A DNA stretch of 64,000 bases from Telluria aromaticivorans (lineage in GTDB: Bacteria; Pseudomonadota; Gammaproteobacteria; Burkholderiales; Burkholderiaceae_D), in contig NZ_JABAIV010000004.1 of assembly GCF_013003915.1 (NCBI RefSeq), positions 310,001-374,000 of the forward strand, given 5' to 3'. Positions within the stretch are counted from its first letter, which is position 1. Each line of letters starts with the position of its first letter. The notes beneath the pieces were generated by a model, which worked only from the letters and a program-made list of their open reading frames with translations, was not told the DNA's origin and searched no databases. Below are positions 1 through 8,782 of the stretch, piece after piece. The position numbers were made by a program, and so were the translations under genes.

Positions 1-239
1 CGGCTACGACCGGCGCCAAGGTCATCCCCGTGGTCGCTACCTACCTGCCGAACTACGAGGGCTGGCGTGTGCGCTTCTATCCGGCGTGGGAGAATTACCC
101 GGGCGATGACATGGTCGAGGCAACCCGCCGCATGAACGCCTTCATCGAGGAACGGGCGCGCGAGACGCCGGCTGAATACTTCTGGACCCATAAGCGCTTC
201 AAGACCCGGCCAGAGGGCGAGGCTTCACTCTACGATTAA
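1..239 (+). CDS. Lipid A acyltransferase (LpxL/HtrB family), C-terminal part only
   Basis: The window opens inside this gene; the visible frame runs from base 3 to the TAA at 237-239. The roughly 78 residues look like the end of a membrane-associated acyltransferase that adds a secondary acyl chain to Kdo2-lipid A. The family-typical signs are a V-P-V-V-A-T-Y-L segment, R-F-Y-P-A-W, and the closing A-E-Y-F-W-T-H-K-R-F-K-T-R-P. The active-site H-x4-D lies upstream of the window. It is followed after 57 bases by dapF on the same strand, an arrangement common in Burkholderiales. LpxL and its paralogues cannot be told apart from this end, so no symbol is given. Confidence 0.8.
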   Translation, partial: ATTGAKVIPVVATYLPNYEGWRVRFYPAWENYPGDDMVEATRRMNAFIEERARETPAEYFWTHKRFKTRPEGEASLYD

Positions 240-296
240 GTTTTGCTTAATCGATTAAACCATCATTAAGCTGCACTGAACCAGGCTGACACTGCC

Positions 297-1157
297 ATGA
301 AACTCCGCTTTACCAAGATGCACGGCGCCGGCAACGATTTCATCGTGATCGACGCAATCCACCAGGACGTATCGTTCAGCACCGAGCAATGGTGCCGACT
401 GGCCGACCGCCGCTTCGGCATCGGCGCCGACCAGATCCTGGTGGTCGAGCGACCGACCACCGAAGGCTGCGATTTCCGCTACCGCATCTTCAATAGCGAT
501 GGGAGCGAAGTCGAGCAGTGCGGTAACGGCGCGCGTGCCTTTGCCCGTTTCGTCAGCGACAAGGGTTTGTCGACCGAGCGCAGCATCCGCGTTGAGACCA
601 TGAAGGGCATCATCGCTCCCCGATTGGAGGAGGATGGCAGCGTGACGGTGGATATGGGTGCCCCGAGGCTGGAACCGGGTGCGCTGCCTTTCGACAGCGC
701 CGGACTGGATGGTTTGCTAGAGGGAACGGACACGACCTGGCCCTTGCAGGTCGGCGGCAAGACGGTCTTCGTCTCAGTGGTGTCGATGGGCAACCCGCAC
801 GCGGTGCAGGTAGTTAGCGACGTCGAGAGCGCGCCGGTCGAGCAGACTGGTCCGGAAATCGAAGCCCATCCGCGTTTCCCGAAACGGGTCAATGCCGGCT
901 ATATGCAGGTGGTGGACCGCCACCACATCTGCCTGCGTGTCTACGAGCGCGGCGCCGGCGAAACCCTGGCCTGCGGCACCGGTGCCTGCGCTGCGGTCGT
1001 AGCCGGCATCCGCCGCGGCCTCCTCGATTCGCCGGTGCGGGTATCGGCGCAGGGGGGCGAACTGAGCATTGCGTGGGCAGGGGATGGCACACCGGTTTAT
1101 CTGAGCGGGCCAGCGGTAACGGTGTTTGAAGGCGAAATTGAGATTGGAAACACCTGA
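297..1157 (+). CDS. dapF: Diaminopimelate epimerase
   Basis: Cytoplasmic cofactor-free epimerase converting LL- to meso-diaminopimelate for lysine and peptidoglycan synthesis. The 286-residue length is near the family norm. It starts [15 protein letters not shown]. Both catalytic cysteines are present in their signatures: C75 in E-Q-C-G-N-G-A-R-A and C226 in A-C-G-T-G-A-C. The S-M-G-N-P-H segment near residue 163 is also family-typical. It probably formed a unit with the upstream acyltransferase gene. In related genomes DUF484 and xerC usually follow directly; here they lie about 9 kb further on. Confidence 0.96.
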   Translation: MKLRFTKMHGAGNDFIVIDAIHQDVSFSTEQWCRLADRRFGIGADQILVVERPTTEGCDFRYRIFNSDGSEVEQCGNGARAFARFVSDKGLSTERSIRVETMKGIIAPRLEEDGSVTVDMGAPRLEPGALPFDSAGLDGLLEGTDTTWPLQVGGKTVFVSVVSMGNPHAVQVVSDVESAPVEQTGPEIEAHPRFPKRVNAGYMQVVDRHHICLRVYERGAGETLACGTGACAAVVAGIRRGLLDSPVRVSAQGGELSIAWAGDGTPVYLSGPAVTVFEGEIEIGNT

Positions 1158-1239
1158 CAAGACCGCTTGCTTGCTCAACAACACCTCATACACAAAGACA
1201 TTGTGACCGTCTGCTTTCGGCCCAGCCCGTGATCCTTGA

Positions 1240-1539
1240 GCACGAGGTAACGAATCTATGCGAATCCGGCGCTCGACTGTTGAGCATCCGTACTCGACAG
1301 TCAAGGCGTGGATGGGAGCGACGTATTTCCTGACAAAAGGCCTGGAGCGCGTCAAAGCAGAGATGAGCCTGCATGTGCTCGCCTATGACTTCAGGCGTTT
1401 GCTAGCGATTCTCGGCCCTGAACGGATGTTGGCCGCGATCCGGCCCAAAAGCAGACGGATGCTCAAGTTCGAAAGGAGATACTGCAGCCGCCGAAGACTG
1501 CGGTTTTTTGCTCTGCTCGCCGCTATAACGTTGTTTTGA
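1240..1539 (+). pseudogene. Transposase C-terminal remnant (IS1182-like DDE family)
   Basis: An open frame from 1240, with an internal ATG at 1258, gives about 90 residues that match only the end of an IS1182/IS4-type transposase. The signature is R-S-T-V-E-H-P-Y-S-T-V-K-A-W-M-G-A-T, followed by T-K-G-L-E-R-V and E-M-S-L-H-V-L-A-Y. The conserved E of the DDE triad lies in the T-V-E-H-P segment. The N-terminal three quarters, including the two Asp residues, are absent and a stop lies just upstream at 1237-1239. It is therefore a decayed insertion-sequence fragment, not an active gene. It marks the left edge of the accessory block that separates dapF from DUF484/xerC. Confidence 0.8.
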
Positions 1540-1603
1540 TGAACTAGTACATGAACGGATTAATTGTCCAGCACGACAGGGCGGGCTCTTCTTGATGTCC
1601 GGA

Positions 1604-2147
1604 CTACCGGGAAACCTTGCTGGCGCAGTTTTTGATTGGTTGAACAAGGCGGTCTAAAATAACCACCGCCGTCGCGCCTGCTGCAACACACGCCACTGCT
1701 ACAAACGGCATAACCCCTTCACGAATTTCAGACAGTTCTAGAAGCAGAACTTCGACATTTGCGCCGGTCAGACTCTCCGCATATGCTTGAGTATAAGGCA
1801 ACTTCCTGGTACCCCCAAAACAAGGCGTGACGGCCTCCCACATCAATGCGACGAGCCAGTCGCTCACCGACCACGGCGACGCGGATAGGTCCAGTTGCCT
1901 GAGGTGGCGCAGCCAAGGTGCTCCTTGCTGTCTTGGGCAACCATTCAACATGAAGAAGCGCTAACACGCCGATCTGGAATCCCCGAACCACCCGTTGCTT
2001 AAATGGACTGAGATGTCGAACTCGACTTTCAGAATACAAGCGCTGGCTAAGCTCCGATCGCTCGGCTCCATACTCCCACACTCGTAGTGTTTCCAAAGAG
2101 ATTCCTGCCAGGCGTGCAGCAATGTTACTCCTATACACCTGAGCCAA
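1604..2147 (-). pseudogene. Decayed MerR-type transcriptional regulator
   Basis: On the minus strand from 2147 a MerR-like winged-helix N-terminus reads Y-R-S-N-I-A-A-R-L-A-G-I-S-L-E-T-L-R-V-W-E. The residues normally following (R-R-Y-G) are partly deleted, and Q-R-L-Y-S appears next. The frame continues to G-P-I-R-V-A-V-V-G-E-R-L-A-R-R-I. After that the recognisable C-terminal part (A-N-V-E-V-L-L-L-E-L and A-A-G-A-T-A-V-V-I-L-D-R-L) is in another frame, spanning about 1640-1800. At least one small deletion and one frameshift have occurred, so this is called a pseudogene. Its former target is unknown. Confidence 0.65.
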
Positions 2148-2790
2148 TCTTAATCAGAGAAGAGAAACTTTTTCTGCATCAACTCTTACGTTGATTGCAT
2201 GACTCATATTTGAACTGGTTTTTATTCTGTATATCAGTTCACATCCTGTACAAGAAAGTAGCGGTGGCTTAGATTAGAAGCGTGATAGTCCAACCCAGCT
2301 TTTTTCCTGGAACTGTTTTCCTTATTCAACTCAAAGCATTAATCGACGATTATTTTTATTCCATTAAATTATCATTTTTTTCCCGGGTATCAGCACAACC
2401 GCAAAACAAAGTTTGAAATGTTTGGCAAAAGCAAATAGGGGCAGGTGGGTTGTACATTTCCGACAACCGCGATAATTTCATTGCCTGCATCGGGATTGAA
2501 TGGAAAACTTGAGGTCACTGGAAACGCAAGTAGTCGTTCCGGCCCTTCTGGTTAGTTTATAGCAATTATTGTCGACCGCATAAAAGGGTAAAATCATAGT
2601 AGCGCCAATCGATATATGGCAGAGCAATCGATCGCGCGGTCTTAGAAAGGCAGCAATCCATGACGGAATCGTGAGTTCCAATCCCGCGATCCACTGCCAT
2701 TACTAATGGCACTAACGTTTCACCAAAGATCAAAAATGTCATTGCGAAAATGGCAGAATTCATCGTGCGATCCTGAAAAGAGGTCTTCAA
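2148..2790. other. AT-rich intergenic stretch, no gene seen
   Basis: About 640 bases between the decayed regulator and the multicopper oxidase hold no convincing coding frame. Base composition is visibly more AT-rich than the rest of the window, with runs such as ATTATTTTTATTCCATTAAA near 2348. It presumably carries the promoter of the copper oxidase genes, but I could not pick one promoter with confidence. A ribosome binding site (AAAAGAGG) lies about 8 bases before the ATG at 2791. Confidence 0.5.
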
Positions 2791-4449
2791 ATGAACAATA
2801 GCCGCCGCACTTTACTCAAGGGTACTGCTACATCTGGCATACTCGCATCAACTTGTCTTAGAACAAGTGAGGTTGCTGGACAAGTTGCCGTCGTCCCAAC
2901 ACCTTACGTCACGCCATTTAAAGACCCGTTATTTGTGCCAGCAATCAAGATCGCAGAAATAATGCAGCCCGAATGTGCGAAATTTCGCGTGGCAGGAGAA
3001 TGTGGACGCGATCCTCATCAGGCCTTTGATCGCTTTCCACCAGATGCGAATAACGAGTACATTGTAAAGGTGGGAGTTTCAACTCATCGCTTTCACTCTG
3101 AGCTTCCACTTGAACAGGTGTGGACATATGATGGGACAATTCCCGGCCCAACGTTTGTGGAACGCAGCTTCAGGCCGACAATGGTGCGCTTCATTAACAA
3201 TCTTCCGGAAGATCACAAAGGGTTTGGTTCTCCTGAAATTAGCACACACCTTCACGGCGCACACGTTGGGTCCGAGTCGGACGGCTACGCTGGCAACTAC
3301 TATAGCAGGGAAGACAAAGGGCCAACGATTAGTGACAAGGGTGCCTTTTACGATAATCACTATCCGAACTACCCGAGCAAAGGTGATCCTCGGAACGTTT
3401 GTGGAACAATGTGGTATCACGATCATCGCGAAGAGTTTACCGCTCCAAATGTTTATCGTGGCCTTACAGGCATGTACCTCGTATTCGATGAAATTGATTC
3501 AGGCAACGAGAGCGATCCGAACCCGAAGGCATTGCGTCTTCCAAGTGGAGTTGGTAAGTACGACATTCCGCTGGTAGTGCAGGACAAAAGGTTTGATGTT
3601 GGTGGTAACCTGATGTTTAATCAGTTAGACCCTGAGGGCTTCTTAGGTAACCTTATGATGGTCAACGGGACGGTCTCGCCTTACCTCAACGTTGAGGGCC
3701 GGAAATATCGCTTCCGCCTGTTGGACGCCTCCATGGCCAGGTACTTCCAGTTCCACCTTCACAATGAAGCTGGTAAAGACCAGGAGTTCACCTACATTGC
3801 AAGCGACGGCAACCTGCTGGAGCGGCCAGTGAAGATGACGAGGCTGTTCATGGGAATGGCAGAACGGTCGGACATCATTATCGACTTTGGCAAGTATCCA
3901 CCTGGCACTAAGATCTACCTCGTCAACAGGTTGGAACAAACTGACCCGCGCAAGCCCAGTGGCAACCTGTTGACCAAACCTGTGCGGCTGATGCGCTTTG
4001 ACATTGGTGAAAAGACGACTGACTCACCTCCGATTCCTGCGTTCCTCCGAGCATTGCCTCCCATGCCAACCAACGTCGTGCGCACCCGCCGATGGGAACT
4101 TGGACGGAAAAATGGACAATGGACCATCAACGACAAGTTCTTTGATCCTGAGCGAGTTGACGCAGTCGTAAAACACAACGAAGCAGAAATTTGGAAGTTC
4201 GATATTGGTGGCGGCTGGGCTCATCCAATTCACATCCACTTGGACGACTTCCGCATTCTCTCGTACAACGGGAGAAAGCCACCACCCGAATGGGCTGGCC
4301 GCAAGGACGTTATTCCACTCTTGCCAGGCGTTGAAATGAGCGTGCTTGTTATGTTTACCGATTATGTTGGCAAGTACATGATGCACTGCCACCAGACGGC
4401 GCATGAGGATAGCGCCATGATGATTCGCTACGACGTTGTTAAAGCCTGA
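2791..4449 (+). CDS. Tat-exported multicopper oxidase (CotA/bilirubin-oxidase type)
   Basis: Periplasmic blue-copper enzyme of 552 residues that would couple one-electron oxidation of a substrate to reduction of O2 to water. All four copper motifs are visible: H-L-H-G-A-H at 153-158, W-Y-H-D-H at 208-212, H-P-I-H-I-H at 478-483, and H-C-H-Q-T-A-H-E-D-S-A-M-M at 532-544 with the type-1 Cys-His and axial Met. The N-terminus (N-S-R-R-T-L-L-K-G) is a twin-arginine signal. The H-P-I-H-I-H-L-D-D-F form and the long first-domain linker resemble the CotA/bilirubin-oxidase branch rather than CopA. It is followed after 8 bases by a SCO-like copper chaperone. Codon use is less GC-rich than the neighbouring porins and housekeeping genes, suggesting transfer. 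Substrate (Cu(I), Mn(II), phenols or bilirubin-like) is unknown. Confidence 0.88.
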   Translation: MNNSRRTLLKGTATSGILASTCLRTSEVAGQVAVVPTPYVTPFKDPLFVPAIKIAEIMQPECAKFRVAGECGRDPHQAFDRFPPDANNEYIVKVGVSTHRFHSELPLEQVWTYDGTIPGPTFVERSFRPTMVRFINNLPEDHKGFGSPEISTHLHGAHVGSESDGYAGNYYSREDKGPTISDKGAFYDNHYPNYPSKGDPRNVCGTMWYHDHREEFTAPNVYRGLTGMYLVFDEIDSGNESDPNPKALRLPSGVGKYDIPLVVQDKRFDVGGNLMFNQLDPEGFLGNLMMVNGTVSPYLNVEGRKYRFRLLDASMARYFQFHLHNEAGKDQEFTYIASDGNLLERPVKMTRLFMGMAERSDIIIDFGKYPPGTKIYLVNRLEQTDPRKPSGNLLTKPVRLMRFDIGEKTTDSPPIPAFLRALPPMPTNVVRTRRWELGRKNGQWTINDKFFDPERVDAVVKHNEAEIWKFDIGGGWAHPIHIHLDDFRILSYNGRKPPPEWAGRKDVIPLLPGVEMSVLVMFTDYVGKYMMHCHQTAHEDSAMMIRYDVVKA

Positions 4450-4457
4450 GGCCCAAA

Positions 4458-5039
4458 ATGAACAGCAAAAGAAATTTCCTGCTGGGTGCCTTTGGGGCAG
4501 CCGCAGCGATTCCAGCACTTGCAGCTCGGCCGCAATCAAAAGAGTATCTGCCAAATGTAGTGCTGCAAACTCACCTTGGTAAGGAGGTTAGGTTTTACGA
4601 TGACCTGGTGAAAGGGAATAAGGTCGTCGTATTCAACATGATTTATACGACATGTCAAAACATCTGCCCGCCCAATACAGCAAACTTGATTCAAGTACAG
4701 AAAATGCTCGGCAGCCGGATGGGCCGCGATGTCTTTTTCTTCTCTATCACCCTGCAGCCAGAGATTGACAAGCCACGTGATTTGCAGGCGTATGCCAAGC
4801 AGTATGGCATTGCACTCGGCTGGACGCTGCTGACAGGCGAACGGAAGGAAGTTGACATTGTTAGAAAGACGTTGGGTTTCGTTGATCCTGACCCAGCAGT
4901 TGATGAAAGTCTTGAACGTCACACGGGCATGCTTCGTATTGGCAATGCAGGAATTGATCGTTGGTCGATGATGCCATCGTTGTTGAAGCCTCAGCAGATC
5001 GTCAAGTCAATTACGTCGATGAAAAAGAGGGTGTCTTAA
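4458..5039 (+). CDS. SCO1/SenC-family copper chaperone
   Basis: A 193-residue thioredoxin-fold protein of the SCO1/SenC/PrrC family, which binds Cu through two Cys and one His. C66 and C70 lie in T-T-C-Q-N-I-C-P, the expected C-x3-C, and H155 lies in E-R-H-T-G-M-L. The N-terminus (N-S-K-R-N-F-L-L-G-A-F-G) followed by a hydrophobic Ala-rich stretch predicts export. It lies 8 bases after the multicopper oxidase and is almost certainly co-transcribed, so I infer it delivers copper to that oxidase rather than to cytochrome oxidase. No cytochrome oxidase genes are nearby. Same lower-GC codon use as its partner. Confidence 0.85.
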   Translation: MNSKRNFLLGAFGAAAAIPALAARPQSKEYLPNVVLQTHLGKEVRFYDDLVKGNKVVVFNMIYTTCQNICPPNTANLIQVQKMLGSRMGRDVFFFSITLQPEIDKPRDLQAYAKQYGIALGWTLLTGERKEVDIVRKTLGFVDPDPAVDESLERHTGMLRIGNAGIDRWSMMPSLLKPQQIVKSITSMKKRVS

Positions 5040-5057
5040 AAGACTTTCTCACTACCC

Positions 5058-5086
5058 CGCAGCAAGGCTCATAAGCCTTTGCTGCG
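5058..5086 (+). terminator. Hairpin downstream of the copper oxidase/SCO genes
   Basis: An inverted repeat (CGCAGCAAGGCT, then AGCCTTTGCTGCG) with one bulged base and a very short loop begins 19 bases after the SCO stop. There is no T-run after it, so a Rho-independent role is plausible rather than certain. Confidence 0.4.
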
Positions 5087-5387
5087 CCATATACATTTGT
5101 ACTAAATTTGCAGGATGGAGTTGAAACGGCATACATCGCTACCTCTGCGGAAGCTGCTGGCAAGGGAACAATTGCACCAGTCAACCATTACAAGTTTTCC
5201 CGCTCCGCTGTGCCAATATAACTTGAGACACCTGCCCGATTAATTTAGAGAGATACCTTCGGAGATGCGAAGCATTAGGCACAAGATCGAACCGCGCAGT
5301 TAATGCGCTGGCCCGATTCGCTGGCTCTGATGTACGAAGTCTGGTTCGCCAGTTTGGGTATGTACGTTCTGAATGTCGATACTTGGT
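5087..5387. other. Intergenic stretch with a possible short gene remnant
   Basis: No complete gene is seen. An open frame from about 5075 to the TAA at 5219-5221 has no ATG. It reads as a protein-like C-terminal tail (Q-D-G-V-E-T-A-Y-I-A-T-S-A-E-A-A-G near 5111-5161) and could be the leftover end of a gene lost when this block was rearranged. I do not recognise the family. Confidence 0.3.
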
Positions 5388-5410
5388 CCGGCCTGACTGA
5401 GTTCAGCCGG
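5388..5410 (-). terminator. Candidate terminator hairpin of the Sel1-repeat gene
   Basis: An inverted repeat of CCGGC-TGA type lies 4 bases beyond the stop of the minus-strand Sel1 gene. It has a stable GC stem with one unpaired base and no T-run. The call rests on position and stem strength only. Confidence 0.35.
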
Positions 5411-5414
5411 GATA

Positions 5415-7043
5415 TCAGGCAGCCAGCTCCAGGCCCGCCGGCCCCTGCTGATCCTTTTCCGACTCCTTCCTATCCTGCACACCCGCTTCCTCATCCTGTG
5501 CCCCCAGCAGGGTACGCAAGCGATACAGCCGCTGGCGGTAATTTCCTTCCGGCCCCGACGGCCCACAATCGATCCCCTCGAACAGGCGCGCGATACGATC
5601 GAGCGCATGGCGCTCCGGCGCCGCTTCGACCAGCACCAGGCGGCGCTTGCTGCGCCCGTAGCTGGAGCGGATGTCGATCACCAGGCAATGCCCGTGGTCG
5701 GCAGCCGGAACATCGAGCAGCAAGGCTTCGGCGCGTGACAGCTTGAACAGCCCAGCCAGCTCCAGCCGCGCGGCCAGCAGCGGATGCGTGCGGTCGAGCT
5801 CAAGGTTCCGGGACAGCAGCTTGCCGGTCTCGACATAGGCCGGGCCGGCCAGCCGCGGCGCGATCTTGCGCAGCAGCCCCGCTGCCTCGACGCAGCCCTG
5901 GCCGGCCGCCTTCTGCAGCCAGAACACGGCGCGCACGTCGTTGTTTTCGTTCTCGCGGCGGGCGCGCCAGGCAATGTTGCCGCACTCGAGCTGGGCCTCG
6001 CGATAGCCCATGTCGGCAGCGCGCTCGAGGTAGCGCTGGGCGTCGCCGACGCTGCGCTGCGAGAACTCGGGCTTGATATAGATGCGCGACAGCGCATACC
6101 AAGCTTCAGCCAGCCCCTGCTCGCCCGCCAGCGTCAGCCAGCGGATCGCCTTCTTGAAATTGGCGGCGCCGCTGCTGCCGCCGGTAATGCGGCGCCCATC
6201 GATGCCCATGCGGGCGCAGCGCAGCCCCATCGCCAGCTGGGCGTGGCGTTCGTGCTCGGCCGCGGCAAGCTCCCAGAAACATAGTGGATCGCCGGCCTCC
6301 AGCGTGGCCCCATGGTCGCCGGCGTCGAGCAGGCGCGCTACCCGCGACAGCAGCGCGATGTCGCCCGGAGCCAGGCGCTGCACCCCGTCCTGGACGGCGA
6401 CCGAGCGCACCAATGCGCGCGCCAGCGGCAGCGCACGCACCAGGTAGTCGCTGTGCTGGCCGTTTTTCCAGGCCTGGTCGAGCACCGCATACTGGGCCTG
6501 GGCCACGCCGTTGTCGGCGGCGCGCTTGAGCCAGCCCTGGGATGGGGCCAGCCCCGCAGCAGCGCCTGTTCCGGCAGCGGCGGCCTGCGCCGGGACGGCA
6601 TGCTGGCGCGCCAGCAGCCATTGCGCTTCGGGAAATCCGGCGCGCGCCGCGTCTTCGAGGGCGCGCAATGCCTTGCTACGGTCGGGGGCGGCGCCGGTGT
6701 CGTCGCGGGCCGGCATGGCGGTGCCTGTCCCGGCCCCGTTGAACACCAACTGGGCGAAAACCAGCCCGGCGTGCACGCTGCCGTCGTCGTAGGCGCGTTC
6801 GTACCATGGGGCCAGTGCCTGCGCGCAGGGCTGCGCCAGCTCGAGGGGGATATGGTTGCCGATCAGCTGCCATGCCGGCTGGCATTCCTGGCGTGCGGCA
6901 CGTTCGAGCCAGTGCAGCGCGGTGGGCAGGCTCTGCGGCAAACCGGCGCTGCCGAACAGGTAGAGCTTGCCCAGCTCGAGCTGGGCGGCGGCCTGCCCGG
7001 CGCGCGCGTTGCGGATGATCGCCAGTTCTTCGCGGTTAGCCAT
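5415..7043 (-). CDS. Sel1-repeat (TPR-like) protein
   Basis: A 542-residue protein built of about 36-residue Sel1-like helical repeats, for example A-Q-L-E-L-G-K-L-Y-L-F-G near 20, F-P-E-A-Q-W-L-L-A-R near 155, G-V-A-Q-A-Q-Y-A-V near 200, G-L-A-E-A-W-Y-A-L-S-R-I-Y near 330 and G-Y-R-E-A-Q-L-E-C-G-N-I-A near 365. Sel1 proteins act as protein-protein scaffolds. The last 150 residues lack repeats and contain a separate domain around D-I-R-S-S-Y-G-R-S-K-R-R that I do not recognise. No signal peptide or membrane segment is visible, so it is probably cytoplasmic. It is a single-gene unit on the minus strand, with high-GC codon use like the chromosome. The function cannot be stated more closely. Confidence 0.8.
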   Translation of the reverse strand: MANREELAIIRNARAGQAAAQLELGKLYLFGSAGLPQSLPTALHWLERAARQECQPAWQLIGNHIPLELAQPCAQALAPWYERAYDDGSVHAGLVFAQLVFNGAGTGTAMPARDDTGAAPDRSKALRALEDAARAGFPEAQWLLARQHAVPAQAAAAGTGAAAGLAPSQGWLKRAADNGVAQAQYAVLDQAWKNGQHSDYLVRALPLARALVRSVAVQDGVQRLAPGDIALLSRVARLLDAGDHGATLEAGDPLCFWELAAAEHERHAQLAMGLRCARMGIDGRRITGGSSGAANFKKAIRWLTLAGEQGLAEAWYALSRIYIKPEFSQRSVGDAQRYLERAADMGYREAQLECGNIAWRARRENENNDVRAVFWLQKAAGQGCVEAAGLLRKIAPRLAGPAYVETGKLLSRNLELDRTHPLLAARLELAGLFKLSRAEALLLDVPAADHGHCLVIDIRSSYGRSKRRLVLVEAAPERHALDRIARLFEGIDCGPSGPEGNYRQRLYRLRTLLGAQDEEAGVQDRKESEKDQQGPAGLELAA

Positions 7044-7490
7044 TGTTACGTTTCATGGTGAAGGTCGGTCAGCGCGACGAAGACGGCATGGCAGTTGGTG
7101 TCGAAAGGCGCAGAGGCCATCCGCAAAAAAGTTGCCAATATACAAGAATCCATGCTTTTACGTCGCCACGCACTGAATGTGAGCAGAGTCTAAGCCGCGC
7201 CCGGCGCCGATCCGATTCAATCCCGGGCTTCCTTGAGGAGGCGCAAACCGCCGAGTTAGCGAGCGGGAAGGTATTACGGTGGGGAATTGTGACATCCAGC
7301 GTTACACGCGTTTCAAAAATACAACAGCACGATTGGAATTATTGGCTTTCGACCAAGTGCCCCCTTCATAATTGACCAAACCGATAACCTTGACCACTCA
7401 AGCAATTAAGGTGCAGGTTATCCGGGCATTCAGCATTTGTGTCTCGATGCCAAGGATGACCGAGATTTATTAATAAAAGGATTAGAAACA
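7044..7490. other. Intergenic region between the Sel1 gene and the first porin
   Basis: About 450 bases separate two divergently transcribed genes, and no gene was accepted here. It should contain the promoters of both. A TTGACC at 7390-7395 resembles a -35 box but has no well-spaced -10. An ATG further upstream (7437) is in frame with the porin. The one at 7491 is preferred because it is followed directly by a signal peptide and preceded by AAAAGGATT. Confidence 0.4.
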
Positions 7491-8540
7491 ATGAAGCACT
7501 CCCTCATGGCCGTCGCACTGTTCGGCGCATTCGCCGGCGCGGCACACGCACAAACCGCTGTCCAGATCTACGGCACCATCGACGCTGGCGTCATCAAGCG
7601 CAGTGGCCAGACCCTGAACATCGGCAAGCGTGCTTCCAACACCCTCGGCTTCAAAGGGACCGAAGATCTGGGCAATGGCCTCAAGGCACTGTTCCAACTG
7701 GAAATGCGTTACGAGCCGGACACCGGCACCAATGAAATCGGCGGCACCGGCAGCCAGCGTCCGCTCTTCCAGGGCCAGTCGCGCGTCGGCCTGCAGGGCG
7801 ATTTCGGTATCGTCCGCATCGGACGCGGCCTGACCCCGTTACACGAAACCGTCGGCGCCTTCGATCCCTTCCACGCTTCGCCGAGCCCAGCCGGTTTCTG
7901 GACCGACCTCACCGTCGCCGGCTACACCTCGCAGCCGCTCGACGTGCTTGGCTACTCGAACAACCGCTTCTCGAACGCTGCCTGGTACAACTCGCCGATC
8001 ATCAGCGGCTTCCAGCTGAATACCGCGATCGCCACCAAGGAAAGCGGCGGCGGTCCGGCCGTCGTCGGCCGCGGCACCGTGACCAACCCGCAGTACCCGA
8101 CCGGCGCCGAAGCATCGGCCAACCCGTTCTCGATCAGCGGCACCTACAACAACGGTCCGGCCGCCTTCATGGCTGCCTACGAGCGCAATGCCATCGAATC
8201 GAAGGTCTGGTCGGTCGGCGCGTCGTTCGCCGCCACCCCGGAACTGAAGCTGATGGGCACCTACTCGGAGCAGGACCAGGAGCACAACCGCATCGCCAAC
8301 GCCAACACCAAGGCATGGGTGCTGGGCGCGAACTACACCATGGGCCCGGGCAAGGTGCTGGCTGGCTATGGCCAGAAGGACGTCGACGGCCTGCAGAAGG
8401 TCAAGCAGCTGTCGCTGGGCTACGAGTACAGCCTGTCGAAGCGTACCTACCTGTACGTGGACGCGTCGCGCAAGAAGGGCATCAACGCCCTGCAGTCGAC
8501 CGTCAACCACTACGACGTCGGCGTGAACCACTCGTTCTAA
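7491..8540 (+). CDS. Outer-membrane porin (Gram-negative porin, Burkholderiales type)
   Basis: A 349-residue trimeric-type diffusion porin. The start at 7491 gives a clean signal peptide (M-K-H-S-L-M-A-V-A-L-F-G-A-F-A-G-A-A-H-A), cleaved before Q-T-A-V-Q-I-Y-G. The mature start Q-I-Y-G-T-I-D-A-G-V, then G-F-K-G-T-E-D-L-G-N-G-L-K-A-L-F-Q-L-E, is the hallmark of the betaproteobacterial general porins. The chain ends in S-F, the aromatic C-terminus read by the Bam complex. A ribosome binding site (AAAGGA) lies 9 bases upstream. The second porin 240 bases downstream is clearly homologous at the N-terminus, so the pair arose by duplication or was acquired together. Confidence 0.92.
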   Translation: MKHSLMAVALFGAFAGAAHAQTAVQIYGTIDAGVIKRSGQTLNIGKRASNTLGFKGTEDLGNGLKALFQLEMRYEPDTGTNEIGGTGSQRPLFQGQSRVGLQGDFGIVRIGRGLTPLHETVGAFDPFHASPSPAGFWTDLTVAGYTSQPLDVLGYSNNRFSNAAWYNSPIISGFQLNTAIATKESGGGPAVVGRGTVTNPQYPTGAEASANPFSISGTYNNGPAAFMAAYERNAIESKVWSVGASFAATPELKLMGTYSEQDQEHNRIANANTKAWVLGANYTMGPGKVLAGYGQKDVDGLQKVKQLSLGYEYSLSKRTYLYVDASRKKGINALQSTVNHYDVGVNHSF

Positions 8541-8581
8541 ACTGAACGCAAGTCGGTCCTGGGCAGCAGCCCGGGATCACG

Positions 8582-8608
8582 GGGCGGACATGGGCAACCA
8601 TGCCGCCC
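8582..8608 (+). terminator. Hairpin downstream of the first porin
   Basis: GGGCGG-A-CATGG, a four-base loop, then CCATG-CCGCCC form an 11-bp stem with one bulged A, 41 bases after the stop. No long T-run follows. It likely acts as a terminator or 3' stabiliser separating the two porin genes. Confidence 0.45.
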
Positions 8609-8782
8609 TTGTCATATCCGCTGCGATGTCAGCTGTAAACACAGTGATTATGTAGTTTTTAAGCAACGCCAGCCAGCGCTCGTGCATGACCTGTGTTCAG
8701 AGTCTGTACAGTGCGTCGAAGCAATGGCATATTGGCAGTCGAGTAACTAAACGCTCGTTCGCAAAATTATATTGGAGATGCA

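Noticed and set aside
2620..2702. tRNA-like 3' end (TTCCAATCCCGCGATCCACTGCCA)
   Set aside because: The T-arm stem does not pair and no acceptor, D or anticodon arms fit, so it is not called as a tRNA or tRNA remnant.
5784..7061. Several long open frames on the plus strand opposite the Sel1-repeat gene
   Set aside because: They are antisense shadows of a high-GC gene; only the minus frame shows repeat structure and a plausible protein.
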